Assembly: GCF_026210795.1 (NCBI RefSeq)
Contig: NC_089445.1
Span: 1,488,001 to 1,552,000 of the forward strand
Reading direction: 5' to 3'
Source of the DNA: Rhizophagus irregularis
Taxonomy: Eukaryota > Glomeromycota > Glomeromycetes > Glomerales > Glomeraceae
Length of the DNA stretch: 64,000 nt
The translations under genes were made by a program, and so were the position numbers. The notes under the pieces are model-generated. The model worked only from the letters and a program-made list of their open reading frames with translations, made no database searches and was not told where the DNA came from. Of this stretch, positions 23,113 through 35,816 are shown one piece after another. Position 1 is the first letter of the stretch. Every line of letters starts with the position of its first letter.

Positions 23113-26100
23113 AACTTTGGCGGCATTACACCTTTTTTCAATATAGTTTTTTTTAATATGTTTATAAAATTATAAGTCAATTATCCATTATCTACTTGCA
23201 TAATACTACCTAATTAAAGGCCATAAAAATAATTATTATAATTACCTGCAGAATCTTATTTATAACTAATTCTTTTCTTTAGCTTGATAATGAGAAAATT
23301 TGGTGGAGTTGTTTTATTTTATTTTACTTCCATAGTTCCTCATACAGTCAATGGATGCAACCAAATAATTTTAATATTACAATAATGATATTTAGATCAA
23401 TTAATTATCAGTAATATTATTCTCACTTCTAGATGATGGCGCAGATAAATCTTTGGTTATGTTATAAAACTTTTTATTGGTGTTTTGTTTCAAATGTACC
23501 ATACGTCAAACTATCAATGACTTGAAGCCATCCATACAAAGATATGTGTATTGATAATAAATTATCAGGCGAGCCAAGATTAATGTACTTTAATTTGTTT
23601 TGCTTTTAATGATTATATGCTCATCAATATCTTTGTCTTTATAGTGATAAACAAAGGCAGTTCAAGCCAAGTTAAATTTTCATATTAGTATTTTTATAAA
23701 AAGTTTTTATCTGTTGCAGAAATTCATTGTGTTAAACAATAATCGCCACATGCTTCATTTTCCGGATCAAAATTTATATCTGAAATTTTTTTAGGATGAT
23801 CACAAGTCAATAGTAAAAGATTGCAGGATATTTATTATAAAATAACACTTATTTATAATTTATTAAAAAACTTTATAGTACTAATATATTAATAAGATAT
23901 AATAAGCTTATTTAAGGAAAATTTGTCAATTTCATACTGTTTAAACAGCAACATCACAAGAACAATTATGATCGATAAAAATTTTTTTTCTTTTTTTTTA
24001 GGATTGTTTTAATATTTTATTTTTTACTGATTAAAAACTTTTATTTTACTTAATTGTTATAAGGAAACAAAGTCAAAAATATTAATTATTTATTTAAACT
24101 TGTAAAAAATTTCTTGAAATGTCATTAATATTGATCAAATCATTTTAACTTATTTTATCATCATAAATATAAATATTATAAATTATTGTGCTTGCAGCAA
24201 CAATTATTACAATTAAGCTTTCCGATACTTTTACTTTTAAATTAAGTTTATTGACGATTAAAATTTCATAAGAATAGTTCATTATTTTCATTATTTTTTA
24301 ACTTGAAATAATTATTAATAATTATTTTATCAAACGAATGATATTATTTTGTTTATTTATTTTTGTTTTTATTTATTATTATGTAAAAATAATAATAATA
24401 ATATGTAAATTTTTATTATGTAAGCAAAAAATTCAATATTTCTATTCGTAAAAAATTAAGAGTATAAAATAAGCCATATTTTAAAGTTAAACTAAACCAG
24501 ATTTATGATAATAGCTTAATAAACATTTAAAACTTATTTAATCAATCAAATCAATCACTAAATAATTAATGAAAAGATGGTATCTATTAGTTAAAATGTG
24601 GCTTAATATTTATTGCTGTAATACTGATTACTATCTTTGGTTTTTTCCAGAATTTCAGTATTTCGCACATCAAGATGTCAACTTGTTACTATTAATTTTA
24701 CTACTTCGGTTATATCTCATTGCCATTTTGTCCATCAAACTGCATGACATTTATTTGTGATTTTGCTTAAAACTTTTTATAATATAATGAATAGACCTTA
24801 GCAGAGTAATTCTTTGAGATTGTTGTCATTATTAATTTCTTAACTACATTTTTTTACAATTATTATAATTTCCTTATTATTCCTTGACATTTAAAAATTT
24901 CATATAACAGCTGTTTACATATACTAAACATTAATCACAAACTGGTAAATAAGCAGGTACTACGCATCTATCTATAATTAAGTATACATGTGGCTTTGTT
25001 ACAAATTTTAAAATCATGGGAGAGCATAGCTTAAATCAGTTAGATGTGGCTTAATAAAAATTTTCTTTTTACACAGCCATGTAAAAATTATTACATATTT
25101 AATATCCTTTCATTTTTTTCCTTCAAAAAAAGAATAACTGGTATTTATTACTTAAAGATTCTTTAAAATGAGTTACTGTATACTTTAGTATTACAATCAA
25201 AAAATTTCAAAATATATATTATCACTGGTATATTCTTAGATTCTTACTATTATTGAATAATTATTGAAACATTATGCAATTAATATGTTTACTAATAAAA
25301 TCATACCATCAAAAAAATTTTGTACTACACCCGAACAATTAATTATCTAGAATGGATAAAATGTAAACACTTTCAAATAGATCTTTCTTTAAACATATAG
25401 CAAGTGAAATTACTCTTAATACATTAATATTACACCTTTATTCATCCCTGGAAAAACTTTTTTCCGCAATATTACAATTTTCAAATTCTATACGTCATTT
25501 AGATTGTTGTATATTATTATCATATATGAGCGTAATGAAATTGTTACAATACTCAATATAATTTAAATAATAGATTAAAGGGAAAAGGGCAAAGGCTTGA
25601 GGAGAAGGTGAATATACTTCATGATAATTGTGGAGAGGTTACAGAAAGTCAGAATCTAGAAGATATTACAGTATATAATAAATATGTTAGTTTTGATTAT
25701 TATAACAAGAAATCAAAAACAATACAAATAGTATATAGATAATAAGACAAAATAAAACATTAATACTATATAGTATATATAAAATAATTATTAAACAGCA
25801 GGATATTCTTCTACCTAGATAATATACAACTCATTAAGAATTCTTTAGTGTTTCTAACATAATAGATAATTAATTGCAAAGGACTTACATTTCTTTTATA
25901 TATACTACCATATAAGTAATATTGTTATTATTTATTTTTAAAGTAAATTTAAATATTATGAATCTTAAGTTATAAAGCCATGGAAAAGCATAATTTATAA
26001 AATTATTTTTACTTCCAAAATTAATAATTTATTAAAATTAACTTCAGCTAATTAAAGCTACAAAATAATAATTCCAAATGGTAAAACTATTAGCAAAATA

Positions 26101-26509
26101 CCTGGACTATATATATAAGTGTCAATTTTTTCAAAATATTGTTTAAAACTCTTCAATCAGTTAAAAAGAAATAAAAGAAATTTAGATGGTCTGGAGATGA
26201 AATTAGAGAATTGAAGTTTGGATATGAGTGTAATTGGATAGAAGAGTATAGAAAAGGAAAAGAAGAGGGCAATCATAAAAAAGTGCTGTCTGCATAACTT
26301 CACTTCGCAAAAAAATTAATGAACTTTAGTACTTTTAAAGCAATAGCATTTTAGTATACTATAAAAATAAAGATTCACCAAAGTATAATGAAATCATCAT
26401 ATAATTACTGTTTTCTAATACCACTCTCAATTAAAGCTCTCCATAAGCCAAGTTGGCTTGATGGCTTGCAAGCCAGCTTGATTAATTAATCTGCTTGATA
26501 ATCAACATA
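23113..26509. other. Long AT-rich stretch without recognised gene
   Basis: Over 3 kb of low-GC DNA. I found no frame with coding character, no kinase or transposase motif and no clear repeat; short open frames such as 24569-24760 lack support. Confidence 0.4.
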
Positions 26510-29500
26510 ATATTGATACTGAAAATGCTATACCTATTAAACGAAGATTTTATTATCAAACCTCTTATCAAAATTAATTGTTTATTGAAGAAGAAATTTG
26601 GAGATTACTAGAAACTGGCCTAATAACTCCATTTAACAGTCAATAAACCTCTCCTGTTGTAGTAGTTGAAAAGAAGAATGGCAAAAAGAGATTATTTGTT
26701 AACTATAGAAAACTAAATAAAGTAACAAAAAAGACTTGTTATCCTTTACCCAGAATTAATGATATGTTAGATACTTTGTAAAGTTCTCAATTGTTTTCCT
26801 CATTTGATTGCAAGTTGAACTTGACCCTAAAAATAGAGAAAAGACCACTTTTATAACTCGTTTTGGGACATATGAATTCACAGTCATGCCCTTTAGTCTG
26901 TGCAATGCCCCGCAACTTTCCAACAATTAATGGATACAGTTTAAGATATTTTATGGCAATTATTTGTAGTTGTCTATATTTACTATATTGATGACATTCA
27001 TGTAGAATCCAAAACTTTTGAAGAACACCTTGCTCATCTTGAACAAGTTTTTATTAGATTAGAAAAAGCTGGCCTTAAATTAAGTCCTGAAAAATGCTTT
27101 TTCTTTAAAGAAGAATTACCATTTTTGGGTTATATGATTAGTCACAATGGTATTCAAGCTGAAAAGCTTAAACTATTAAAAAATTCCCTATACCTAAAGA
27201 TTTGACTCAACTACGAGGATTCATTGCATTAGCCTCCTATTATTACCACAATGAAAAACCAAAAAAGTCATTGGTTGGGTTACTTGGTTTGTATTAAAAA
27301 TTTTTGAAGCACGTTTCAAATTTTGTAATGAGCTTATTCATTTGTGTGCAGGAAATTATGAGAGACTGCGTACTTGAAAAGGGCATTACATTTAACAAGA
27401 GCTATAAAGAGCAAAAAGGTTTGTTAAAAATTTTCCCTATATTGCAAATCTTAAATAAATTGTTGAAAAAGAATACTCCTTATATCTGGGGAATAGATTA
27501 CTAAGTCAAAGCTTTTGAGACTTGTCTAATGACTCCACCTACCCTTGCATATCCTAATTTTAAAAACCTTTTGTTTTATATATTTATGCCTCTACTTTTC
27601 TCTGGGGCAATTTTATCTCAAAAGAATGATGTCAAAAAGGAACATGTTATTGCATATGCTAGTCATACTTTGAATAAGCATGAACACAATTATGGTATTA
27701 CTAAATTTGAATGCTTAGCAGTAGTATAGGCTGTTAAGCATTTTTATCACTATTTTCACGGACAAAAATCTACTGTAATCACAGATTATGCTTTAAGATA
27801 TCTCTTTAACATGACTAATCCAACTGAAAAACTTGGATAATGAATAATGACTCTCAATGCTTATAATTTAGAAATTATCAAACAACCTGAAAAACAACAT
27901 TCAAATGTAGATACATTAAATTGAATAGTTCACCAATAAGAGTTTTCATTTAAATTTTTACCTTGCAATTTTTAATACTAATTATTTCCCTTTTGAGTTA
28001 ATATAATGGATTTAAACACATATTATTCAATTATACAATTTTGTCAACACATTCTTTACTCACACATTTAACAAAAGAGCAGCAGACTTCTATTAGAAAA
28101 AATCAAGATATTTTATTGTTTTAAATGATCAGTTATATAAGAAAATAAAGATAATCCTATATTCTCTATTAAAGTAGTAAAAGAAAATGAGGTAGAAGAC
28201 ACTTTATATCACTCTCATTCAGATCCACTTGCTGGACATTTTTCTTTAGATGAAATATATAGAAGAATCTAAATTTGCTATTACTGGCCACAAATGTATA
28301 AGGATACAAGAAATTATTTTAAGACCTGTAATGAATACCAAAGAAGAGGAAAGAACAAGAAAATTGAACCACTACATCCTATCAAAATTGGACAGCCATT
28401 TGTTTACCTTGGAATGGATATTGTAGAACCTTTACTGAAAACAAAAAATAGAAACATGTATATTGTTATTGTTACAGAATACTTAACTAAATTGCCAGAA
28501 GTTAGTACCACACCTTTCAGTTATCTCATTTTTCTATGAGGACATCATATGTCATCATGGATATCCTAAAGAAATCCTTACTGATCATGGTATACACTTT
28601 GTAAATGAAATGCTTAATTTTTTATGTGGCAAGTTTAAAGTAAAGCATAAACTTTCCACTGCCTATCATTCACAAACTAATGGCTTAGTAGAATGTTTCA
28701 ACAGGATCCTGTGTGAAACATTAGCAAAATTTGCTAATGTAAATAATGATTGAAGCCAGTATATTTCCTCAGCCCTCTTTGCATATAGCGTCAAAAAGTA
28801 CAATACTATTTGACATGAGTCATATTACCTTATGTATAAAAGAAATGTAACACTGCAATTGAATTTTTAATTCCAACTGAAAAAAGATTAGACAACAAAA
28901 ATGATCTACAGGAGGATTTATTAAAAAGAATACAGTCAATTTCTGGAAAAGCCACTGAAGATAGACTTAAAACACGAGATGTTATTTATCAGACATAAAG
29001 ATATAATAATAATATAAAGAAGTACAATTTAAAAAAATGGAAGATTTAGTTCTATTATATAGAAGTTAAAGAAAAAACTGAAAGTATGATAGATAGAAGG
29101 AATCCTACTATGTTTATAAGATTATAGGAAACAGTGTTCGGCAAATGACTTGAAATGACCAAATGATTCAAATGATAAATGACAAATGACATGTCATTTC
29201 AATGCTCAAATGACAAATGATCTTGGTCATTTGAATGTAATTTTGGCCAGCATTATGATTTTTGCCTACACTACATTCATTATTTTTTAATTATAGTCAC
29301 ATGATTATTTATGTGATAAATATTAGCCAATCAAAATCAAATGATTGAAATGACCAAATGACAAATGATTATGAATAATGACAAATGATTTCATAAATCA
29401 TTTAAATGGTCAAATGACCAGGTCATTTCCGAACACTGATAGGAAATGGTGCATATAAGATTAGAACGATAAACTGGAAAGTACTAAAGACTCCAGTTAA

Positions 29501-29525
29501 TTCTGAAAGGCTTTACCAATGTCAA
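26510..29525 (+). mobile_element. Decayed Ty3/Gypsy retrotransposon pol region
   Basis: Pol domains follow in the Ty3/Gypsy order (reverse transcriptase, RNase H, integrase) but with many stops and shifts. Reverse transcriptase at about 26590-27240: LLETGLITPFNS, VVEKKNGKKRLFVNYRKLN, a YIDD active-site box near 26985, and PFLGYMISHNGI. RNase H at about 27530-27840: SQKNDVKKEHVIAYASHTLN and TDYALRYL. Integrase at about 28190-28900: an N-terminal HH..C zinc region whose second Cys is Tyr, LGMDIVEP (first Asp), LTDHGIHF (second Asp), SQTNGLVECFNR (Glu). A pol tail (NGAYKIRTINWK, about 29450-29500) lies beyond the hAT insertion. No gag or long terminal repeats were recognised. The element is immobile. 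Confidence 0.85.
29132..29438. mobile_element. hAT-type MITE nested in the Gypsy relic
   Basis: The 307-bp element begins CAGTGTTCGG and ends CCGAACACTG, flanked by a perfect 8-bp direct repeat ATAGGAAA (29124-29131 and 29439-29446). The inner part is a run of CAAATGAC/GTCATTTG motifs in both orientations. Removing it rejoins the Gypsy pol tail, so it arrived after the retrotransposon. Confidence 0.92.
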
Positions 29526-29744
29526 TAATTGATCAACAAATATTGTAAAACTCATATCATTTTAAAACGAAACATTTGCATTAGGATTATTGATATATAT
29601 ATTATGACCATCTGATAATAATTTCAGCTTATACTTGCAGATTTATTGCAACCTGTTAATGAACTTGAAGTTAACTATGAACCTCCATATAATTTTATTT
29701 TAATACTAAGACTTGATAATAAAATTTTTTAAACCTACTGCCCT

Positions 29745-29975
29745 TTAATATTAATAAAATTCAATAATAGTTTGATTGTGAATAATATTAAAATAATTAA
29801 AGTATTACAAAAAAAAATTAAGTATTGCAAAGATAAGAATGATAGTAAATGCATGCATCATATTATTTTCAACAAATATTTTTTACAATCAAAATTTATG
29901 ATTCTTTTTTACTTGATAATTATAATAGAATAAATACTGACAAATACAACAATAATGGTAAAGTTTGCAATTATA
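29745..29975 (+). pseudogene. Relic of a kinase gene 3' end
   Basis: This stretch aligns by eye with the last intron and tail exon of the kinase locus at 37735-38045: both share AGAATGATAGTAAATGCA, the ATAATCAAAATTTG-like spacer, TTTTTTACTTG, and an AACAA(T)...AATGGTAA exon end. The tail exon reading frame is not kept. It is probably a remnant of another kinase copy. Confidence 0.4.
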
Positions 29976-30045
29976 GTATTTTATTAATTTTTAACTACAT
30001 TATGTAAATTATTAATTTTGGTGTTTATTCTTTGAACTCCATGTA

Positions 30046-30568
30046 CACAGTGAAATTCGATAAACCGGATCTATCGGTTCCACTAAAAATATCCGGTTTA
30101 TCGGGATATCCGGTTTAGCGAAAAAATTTTGATATATTGAAAATCTATTATATTGAATTTTTAAAAAATTTTCATGCTAATAAAACTAATATACACTATA
30201 ATTTGATTTTTTCATCTAGTTTTAAGTTATAGAGGTCATGAAAATGAATATAAAATATTTTAATTGAATATATAAGTAATACTTAACTTCAGCCGGAATT
30301 AAGATTTTTATAATTCCGGCCAAATTTAAGATTTACCGAATCACGTTACTTAAATTTTATTGGTTCCTAGTCACGTGATCCGGTTTATCGAATCATTTTT
30401 ACTATAGCTGGTTAGAAAATTGATCCGTTATAGCGAATATCGAGCTTTTACTAGTAAACTCCGGTATATCGAGCCTATTTTAATATACGTGATTTGGTTC
30501 CAGCAAAATAGTCCGGTTTAGGCCCAAATCCGGTTTATCGAATATCCGGTTTATCGAATTTCACTGTG
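30046..30568. mobile_element. TA-flanked MITE with CCGGTTTATCG subrepeats
   Basis: The 523-bp element has perfect terminal inverted repeats of about 25 bp; the left one begins CACAGTGAAATTCGATAAAC. It is flanked by TA (30044-30045 and 30569-30570). The motif CCGGTTTATCG recurs several times near both ends, in opposite orientations. No coding capacity. TA duplication suggests a Tc1/mariner-type origin. Confidence 0.88.
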
Positions 30569-31264
30569 TATATATGGCAGGTTTAGTAAGCATACGGATA
30601 TAATAATACACGTTTCAAAAAGAATAAATTTCAAGTCATTAAATGTATGATTTATACCATCCAAAATAGTCGACCTAGATAGTATATTGAGCATCATTAT
30701 GTCAAATCTTCTGCATTTTGATATAATTCAACTGAATATTAACTCTATAATAATAAAAATATACAGTATGAAGTAGCATTAATATTATCCGAGTTAAATT
30801 TTTTCATGCAATTAATTTGTCGTAGACAATAGTTATTGAATGGAATTATTATTGCTAGCTTCTATTATTGTACATGTAATTTAATAAATAAATGGTTAAG
30901 CAATAATTGAAGAAAAACTTTTTTAATTTTGAATATTATAAATTTATTAAATTACGTCTAGTAATTTCTCATTCAGATTCTTTTTTATTGAAATATGTCT
31001 GATTAAATTTAAAGAATATTCAACTTTCTCTAAAATCAATCTTTAAATATGCAGATAGAAAACAAATATGTACATATTACAGAAAAGATAGATACGGTCA
31101 TTAAATCAGTTCAAAATATCATCATCAACGATTTTCTATGATGATTACTCATCAATATAATCATGATTCATCTTTTACTATTGTCAACTATTTGTTATAC
31201 TCTGACCGTTACAACTAACAAATCTACAGTATATACAGTATACTACAAATGTCATTTTTTACTT
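30569..31264. other. AT-rich stretch without recognised gene
   Basis: Nothing supported. Confidence 0.4.
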
Positions 31265-31750
31265 ATTAACTCTTTATTCTCTCACCTTCCCCTTTTCTCC
31301 TCTTGCTCTTCCCCCAAGATAGTATTCTTTCTGTCTCTTCTGCTCCCTCTGTTCTTTCTTCTCCTCCCTCTCTCGTTTCCATATTTCTTTCTTCCCTTCC
31401 CTTCTTTCTCTTCCTTCCCTCCTTTCTCACTTCCTTCATTCATATCTGTTTATTATATTTTTCTTTTAAAGAAATATTATTGGTATGCTCAGGTAAATAT
31501 TGGGTACTTTTGTTGGAGCAGCATGATGCTATGCATGGGTGGGAGCATAGCATGCTTACTTTGTAAGCCTGTGAGTACCAGTTTTGTCTCTCAGCAGGGC
31601 TGGCTGGAAATTTTTTGGAGCGGTATAAAAGTACTATGCGAGGGTTGGAGCATAGGCGCTTGCTTTAGTAAGCTCATGGGTACCAGCTTATTGCTGCAGT
31701 CCTGCGATACAACGATAGGACTGGTTGGTTGTGGAACGGCATGGTGTTAT
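31265..31750. repeat. Pyrimidine-rich tract and imperfect 110-bp direct repeat
   Basis: 31275-31445 is nearly pure C/T on the plus strand (CTTCC/CTCTT runs). It is followed by two related GC-richer segments, about 31485-31585 and 31607-31690, sharing GGGTGGGAGCATAG / GGGTTGGAGCATAG, CTTACTTTGTAAGC / GCTTTAGTAAGC and GAGTACCAG / GGGTACCAG. Two overlapping open frames here (31163-31756, 31303-31566) owe their length to the C/T tract and are not called as genes. May be part of an unrecognised transposable element. Confidence 0.5.
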
Positions 31751-31759
31751 GCGTAATGA

Positions 31760-33221
31760 TTTTACAGGATAGTGCGCTTCTTAGGAAATCCTTTTGTGGT
31801 GGTAGGGCCGTAGTACTTATTATTGCATTTTAATGATTTCATTTTAATTTCATCAAGATAAAGAACAATATAATATACTATTTTTTTTTTTTGCCCTTTT
31901 AATCTAGATAATTTTATAAACCTCTATTCTTCAATATTTCTAAATCATCTTTGTTTTAGGTTTTGTATAATTTAATGATAGATCCTGAAATAGTTCCTTA
32001 CGAAAATTAATCTATACATGATAGAAATGCATTAATAAAAGCTTAAATAATAAATTACAAATTCATTTGCACAAGCCTTGTTTTTATTTAAATAGATATA
32101 TTTAAATGAAAAAATCTTTTCAAGTTTAGTAAAGCAAAAACAATGACCCTAATGTAAATCACCATGAATTATTAAACTGTATAATAAATAAAAATAAATT
32201 AACAAAATTTGAAAAGTTTAAAACTAGTTGATAATGCATAAATTAATTGATTTATAAACTTGTATGTTAAATATGAATCTATTTGCATCTTCTAATAGAA
32301 TTTTTCTAAATTAATTTTTATCAGAAATTTGTAACGATCATCAATCTAATTAATACTTGGTAAATAAAAAAAGAATTTTTAATCATCAAATATATTCCAT
32401 AGCATCCTTTCGTATATTATATTTCTTTTTTGATATCCTGCGTAATACTAAAATATCTCTAAATAATCCGAATAAAAAAATACAACCATTTCATTCACTC
32501 GAAATTAGTGTTACAATCTGTTTCATCCGTATTAAAAAAATGTTGGTTTTCCTATTTTTAATACTACTATATGTATCTTAATCAATTTATTTGGCTCAAC
32601 CATGCGAATACAGTAACATTTTATTAAAAATAACATTTTATCATAACATAAAAAGGAATACCAAATTTATGATTATGTTTAAAATTAAAACGAATTAAGC
32701 GAGTTTATCCGGATCGTAAAGCTTGCTCAAAACTCAACCTCATAATTGATATTTATTATTTTTTAATGTTTCTTTCTTGAATATAATTCTTGATGGAAGA
32801 ATCACTTAAATACCTACAACTATTCACATTCGGTTAGAATATCTAACTATAAATAATTCTAAAGTTTGGGAAACTGAATTTTTAATCATATAATATATAC
32901 ATATAATATTACTATATCAACACTTTATTATTACTATGATAAATTTTCAACATGGTACGTATGATATAACCCTTCGATCTACTAGAAAAAGTTTAGTAAA
33001 CGCATCATCAACCTTTGACCCCAATAAAAAACAACATAATTAACAACATAATCATAAAGAACGAAAGAACAGATTTACTATGAACACAAAAAAAAAAATT
33101 TACCGTTTGAAGAAACTACTTTCATTTTCCTTCAGAATTATCTTGCAATACTTTGTTAAATTCTTGCACATCGTAGTGTATAAAAGAATCAAATGAATTA
33201 TTCTGTTAATTCAATCATTTT
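31760..33221. other. AT-rich stretch without recognised gene
   Basis: Nothing supported; one plus-strand open frame (32357-32581) lacks any feature of a gene. Confidence 0.4.
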
Positions 33222-34170
33222 AACGGAAATATGTGATGTTCGCAAAATTGTAGAAAACTGTTACGCCACCAAGGGAATTCTTCACCATCTTTCCGTGGAA
33301 ACTTGATGGACCACCTATAATTTTAAGAAAGAGAATGTTAATAACGTCCCAATTAAAAAAAATATTTTATTAAATAATTGTATTATGACCAACCTTACGG
33401 AAATCTCGAAAAAATAAAGTGATCGTAGTAACGAATTTGTATAACTTCGTAGCGCCTTTGTTCTTCAATCCGATAAATCCAACACATCCCATCTTCACCT
33501 TTGAATCATAACCATATGAAAAGATTAAAAACAAAGCCCAGGGACATTAAAGGTTATCGTAATCATAAATAGAATATTTGTGAATAATCGATAATATACT
33601 TACGCCATAAACCACCTATAATATAATGCAAGTATCGTAATATTGGTCGAATAATTCTTGATTAATTTGATTAATTTACAAGTTTGGTTTTGGGACAAAC
33701 AGTTTATGTAGTTCAGAAAGAAAATCGTGTAAAGCCCCTGATCTTCTTCGGCAGTGAATCGATGATGAGCATCTAAAATCCATATGGCAATACCTAGGAA
33801 TAGGCGGACAACCAAAAATTACAAAATATAGCATAGTAATGTGAGCGTTGATTTGCATTGTTTCAATATAATCCCAAGACAATTTTAATACATACGATAA
33901 GCAACATATTATGTTGGATTTTCAGGATTCCGCGATACGGGACGAAATCGTTCAGTTGCCAAAGGGAAATAAGAAAATTCTTCTAAGAAAAAAAAATTTG
34001 AATTAATTAAATAGGTTCATTCATTTTGTTGAAATTATCACAACATACCATTTCCAAGTTTCAACTTCGAATTCTACGCTTGTTATACACTACTCCAAAT
34101 TTCACCGATTTGTTACAAGCTAATGCGTTATGTTCAAAGTCTATAATCTCCCGGCATAATTATAATTTCA
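33222..34170 (-). CDS. Unrecognised multi-exon gene or gene remnant
   Basis: Several coding-like blocks lie on the minus strand next to plausible splice sites. From 5' to 3': EFEVETWKW ending at a gtatgt donor (about 34050); EFSYFPLATERFRPVSRNPE (about 33980-33920); SGALHDFLSELHKLFVPKPN ending at gtaaat (about 33670); a 12-nt candidate microexon GTGGTTTATGGC between TATAG and GTAAGT (about 33604-33615); CWIYRIEEQRRYEVIQIRYY ending at a gtaagg donor (about 33400); and the last exon WSIKFPRKDGEEFPWWRNS, which runs on and stops near 33222. The last join is phase-consistent; the join between the microexon and the CWIYRIEE exon is not, so either I have the wrong acceptor or the gene is decaying. 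No known domain recognised. Confidence 0.45.
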
Positions 34171-34779
34171 AACCCTATTATAAATAAATGAAATATTGGT
34201 TAACACTAGAATATTTCAAATTTAATAGGGAATGTTGATGAATTTTATATAGTACAACGCATTAAATGAATTTAAAAAAAAGTTATTTACTTACAAAGAG
34301 ATTCAAATTAAAACCAAATTTTATTTGAATAAAAAAATACGATAATATATGATGAGCTGTATCTTCTACGTTCGCCATATGCCTATTTTCGATAGTCATT
34401 TGGTTTGTTTGTAAAAGATAAAATTATAAAATATTTCGTTATAATATGTAAAACCTATAACGTTGCCAAAAAAATTATTTTGGTGGAAAATACTTAAAAG
34501 TAAAACCAAACCAAAATAACTATGACCTAATATCAAGCAAAACCTTCACAGAATTACACTAATAATAATATTATTATTCTAAATTAAACCTAATACAAAT
34601 AAATGCAAATCAAGATTTAAAACTATTACTAGCTGTAGCCTGTTACGTTGCAACAGGTTAATTTATAATAATATGCTGCTCTATAAAATTTATATTCAGG
34701 CCATTCCCTTTTCTGTTACAGGCTCGTCTTTCTTTTAAATATTTTGTTTTTATCGTTATATAATTAAAATTTACTGTAA
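34171..34779. other. AT-rich stretch without recognised gene
   Basis: Nothing supported. Confidence 0.35.
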
Positions 34780-35290
34780 CTTATGTTAGAGAATAGAGTC
34801 CAAAAAAAATTACAATAAAAAATGAACAATAAAAAAATAGTAGCAAAAAAAAGTCTATTTTTATTGGTGTTATTCAACAAAATGTATTATAACAATAAAA
34901 AATGAAAAACTAATTAAAAAAGATTTATTTTTCGACTTGAACCGAAAAAAAATAAAAAAATGATTAAAAAATAGGTATTGAAAATCTTTTTTTTCGGGTT
35001 GAAAAAATTTTTATAAAAAAAAAAAATGGTCACCAATCCGATCACTGGTCCAAACCTAAAGGGCAGTGATGCGCATTGGAAGCTTCCAAGAAAGGAAAAA
35101 AAAATATTATTAAAAAAAACCAGTCTCAAAAGAACCAGAAGGAAGAGAAAAAATTTTTTCTAAAAAAATTCGGTAAAGAGAACAAAAGAAAATTTTTTTA
35201 AATAAAGAAAAAAACCGGGTTTTAAAAAACTGAAAAAAAATAATAAATCCGATTTTCAAAAACCCGGAAAAAAAATTTCCTCGACAGACA
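34780..35290. repeat. A-rich low-complexity tract
   Basis: Long A runs interrupted by CCGGG, AACCAG and GAAGAG bits. Two open frames on the opposite strand (34914-35313) consist of Phe/Lys/Ile low complexity and are not called. Confidence 0.55.
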
Positions 35291-35816
35291 TAGACCAGGC
35301 GCAGACATATCACAGGGTTTTCATGTTACACAATTCAAGGAAATAATTACAATTTTTGTTATTTAGATGCAGATCCCCGTTATGGTATAAATCTGTCGAA
35401 AGACTGTTTTCCCTTGAAACTTAGGATGATCGGCATTTAATTTATCATTCTTGAAAAGAACAAAATACAGTAAATATCTAACGTATTATCTAATAAATGC
35501 CAAGACTTTAGCTAATTATTATTTTCTATTATCGGAAATACAAAGTAGTGATAAATAAATATTCCATGGAGAATGTTATAATAGAACCTTACTTTGAAAG
35601 GGTTGTTATTTATACTTTTATATTCGTAAACTCCGGTCAAAGAATTTTCTTTAAGTTGATCGTTTCTTTAAAAGGATACGATTAAAAATTTTCGACCGTT
35701 TTTATTGTAAAATTTCCTTTTTTAAATCATCGTGCTACAAACAAATTAGTGTAACTATAAAATGTATTTATATTATGGTAGTTTTTAGAGTGCCAGTAAA
35801 GAATAAAATTTAAATT
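35291..35816. other. 5' flank of kinase locus, no gene seen
   Basis: AT-rich; likely contains the promoter of the gene starting at 35817 but no element can be named. Confidence 0.35.

Noticed and set aside
26510-30045. Long terminal repeats for the Gypsy relic
   Set aside because: No matching direct repeats with TG...CA ends were found on the two sides; they may be lost or too diverged.
31163-31756. 197-codon open frame as a gene
   Set aside because: Its length depends on a C/T low-complexity tract and a duplicated segment; no homology or splice support.
33600-33882. Overlapping minus-strand open frames 33600-33815 and 33676-33882 as separate genes
   Set aside because: They cross likely splice sites; only parts (SGALHDFLSELHKLF) look coding and are treated as exons of one locus.
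34914-35313. Two minus-strand open frames
   Set aside because: Phe/Lys/Ile low complexity in an A-rich tract.
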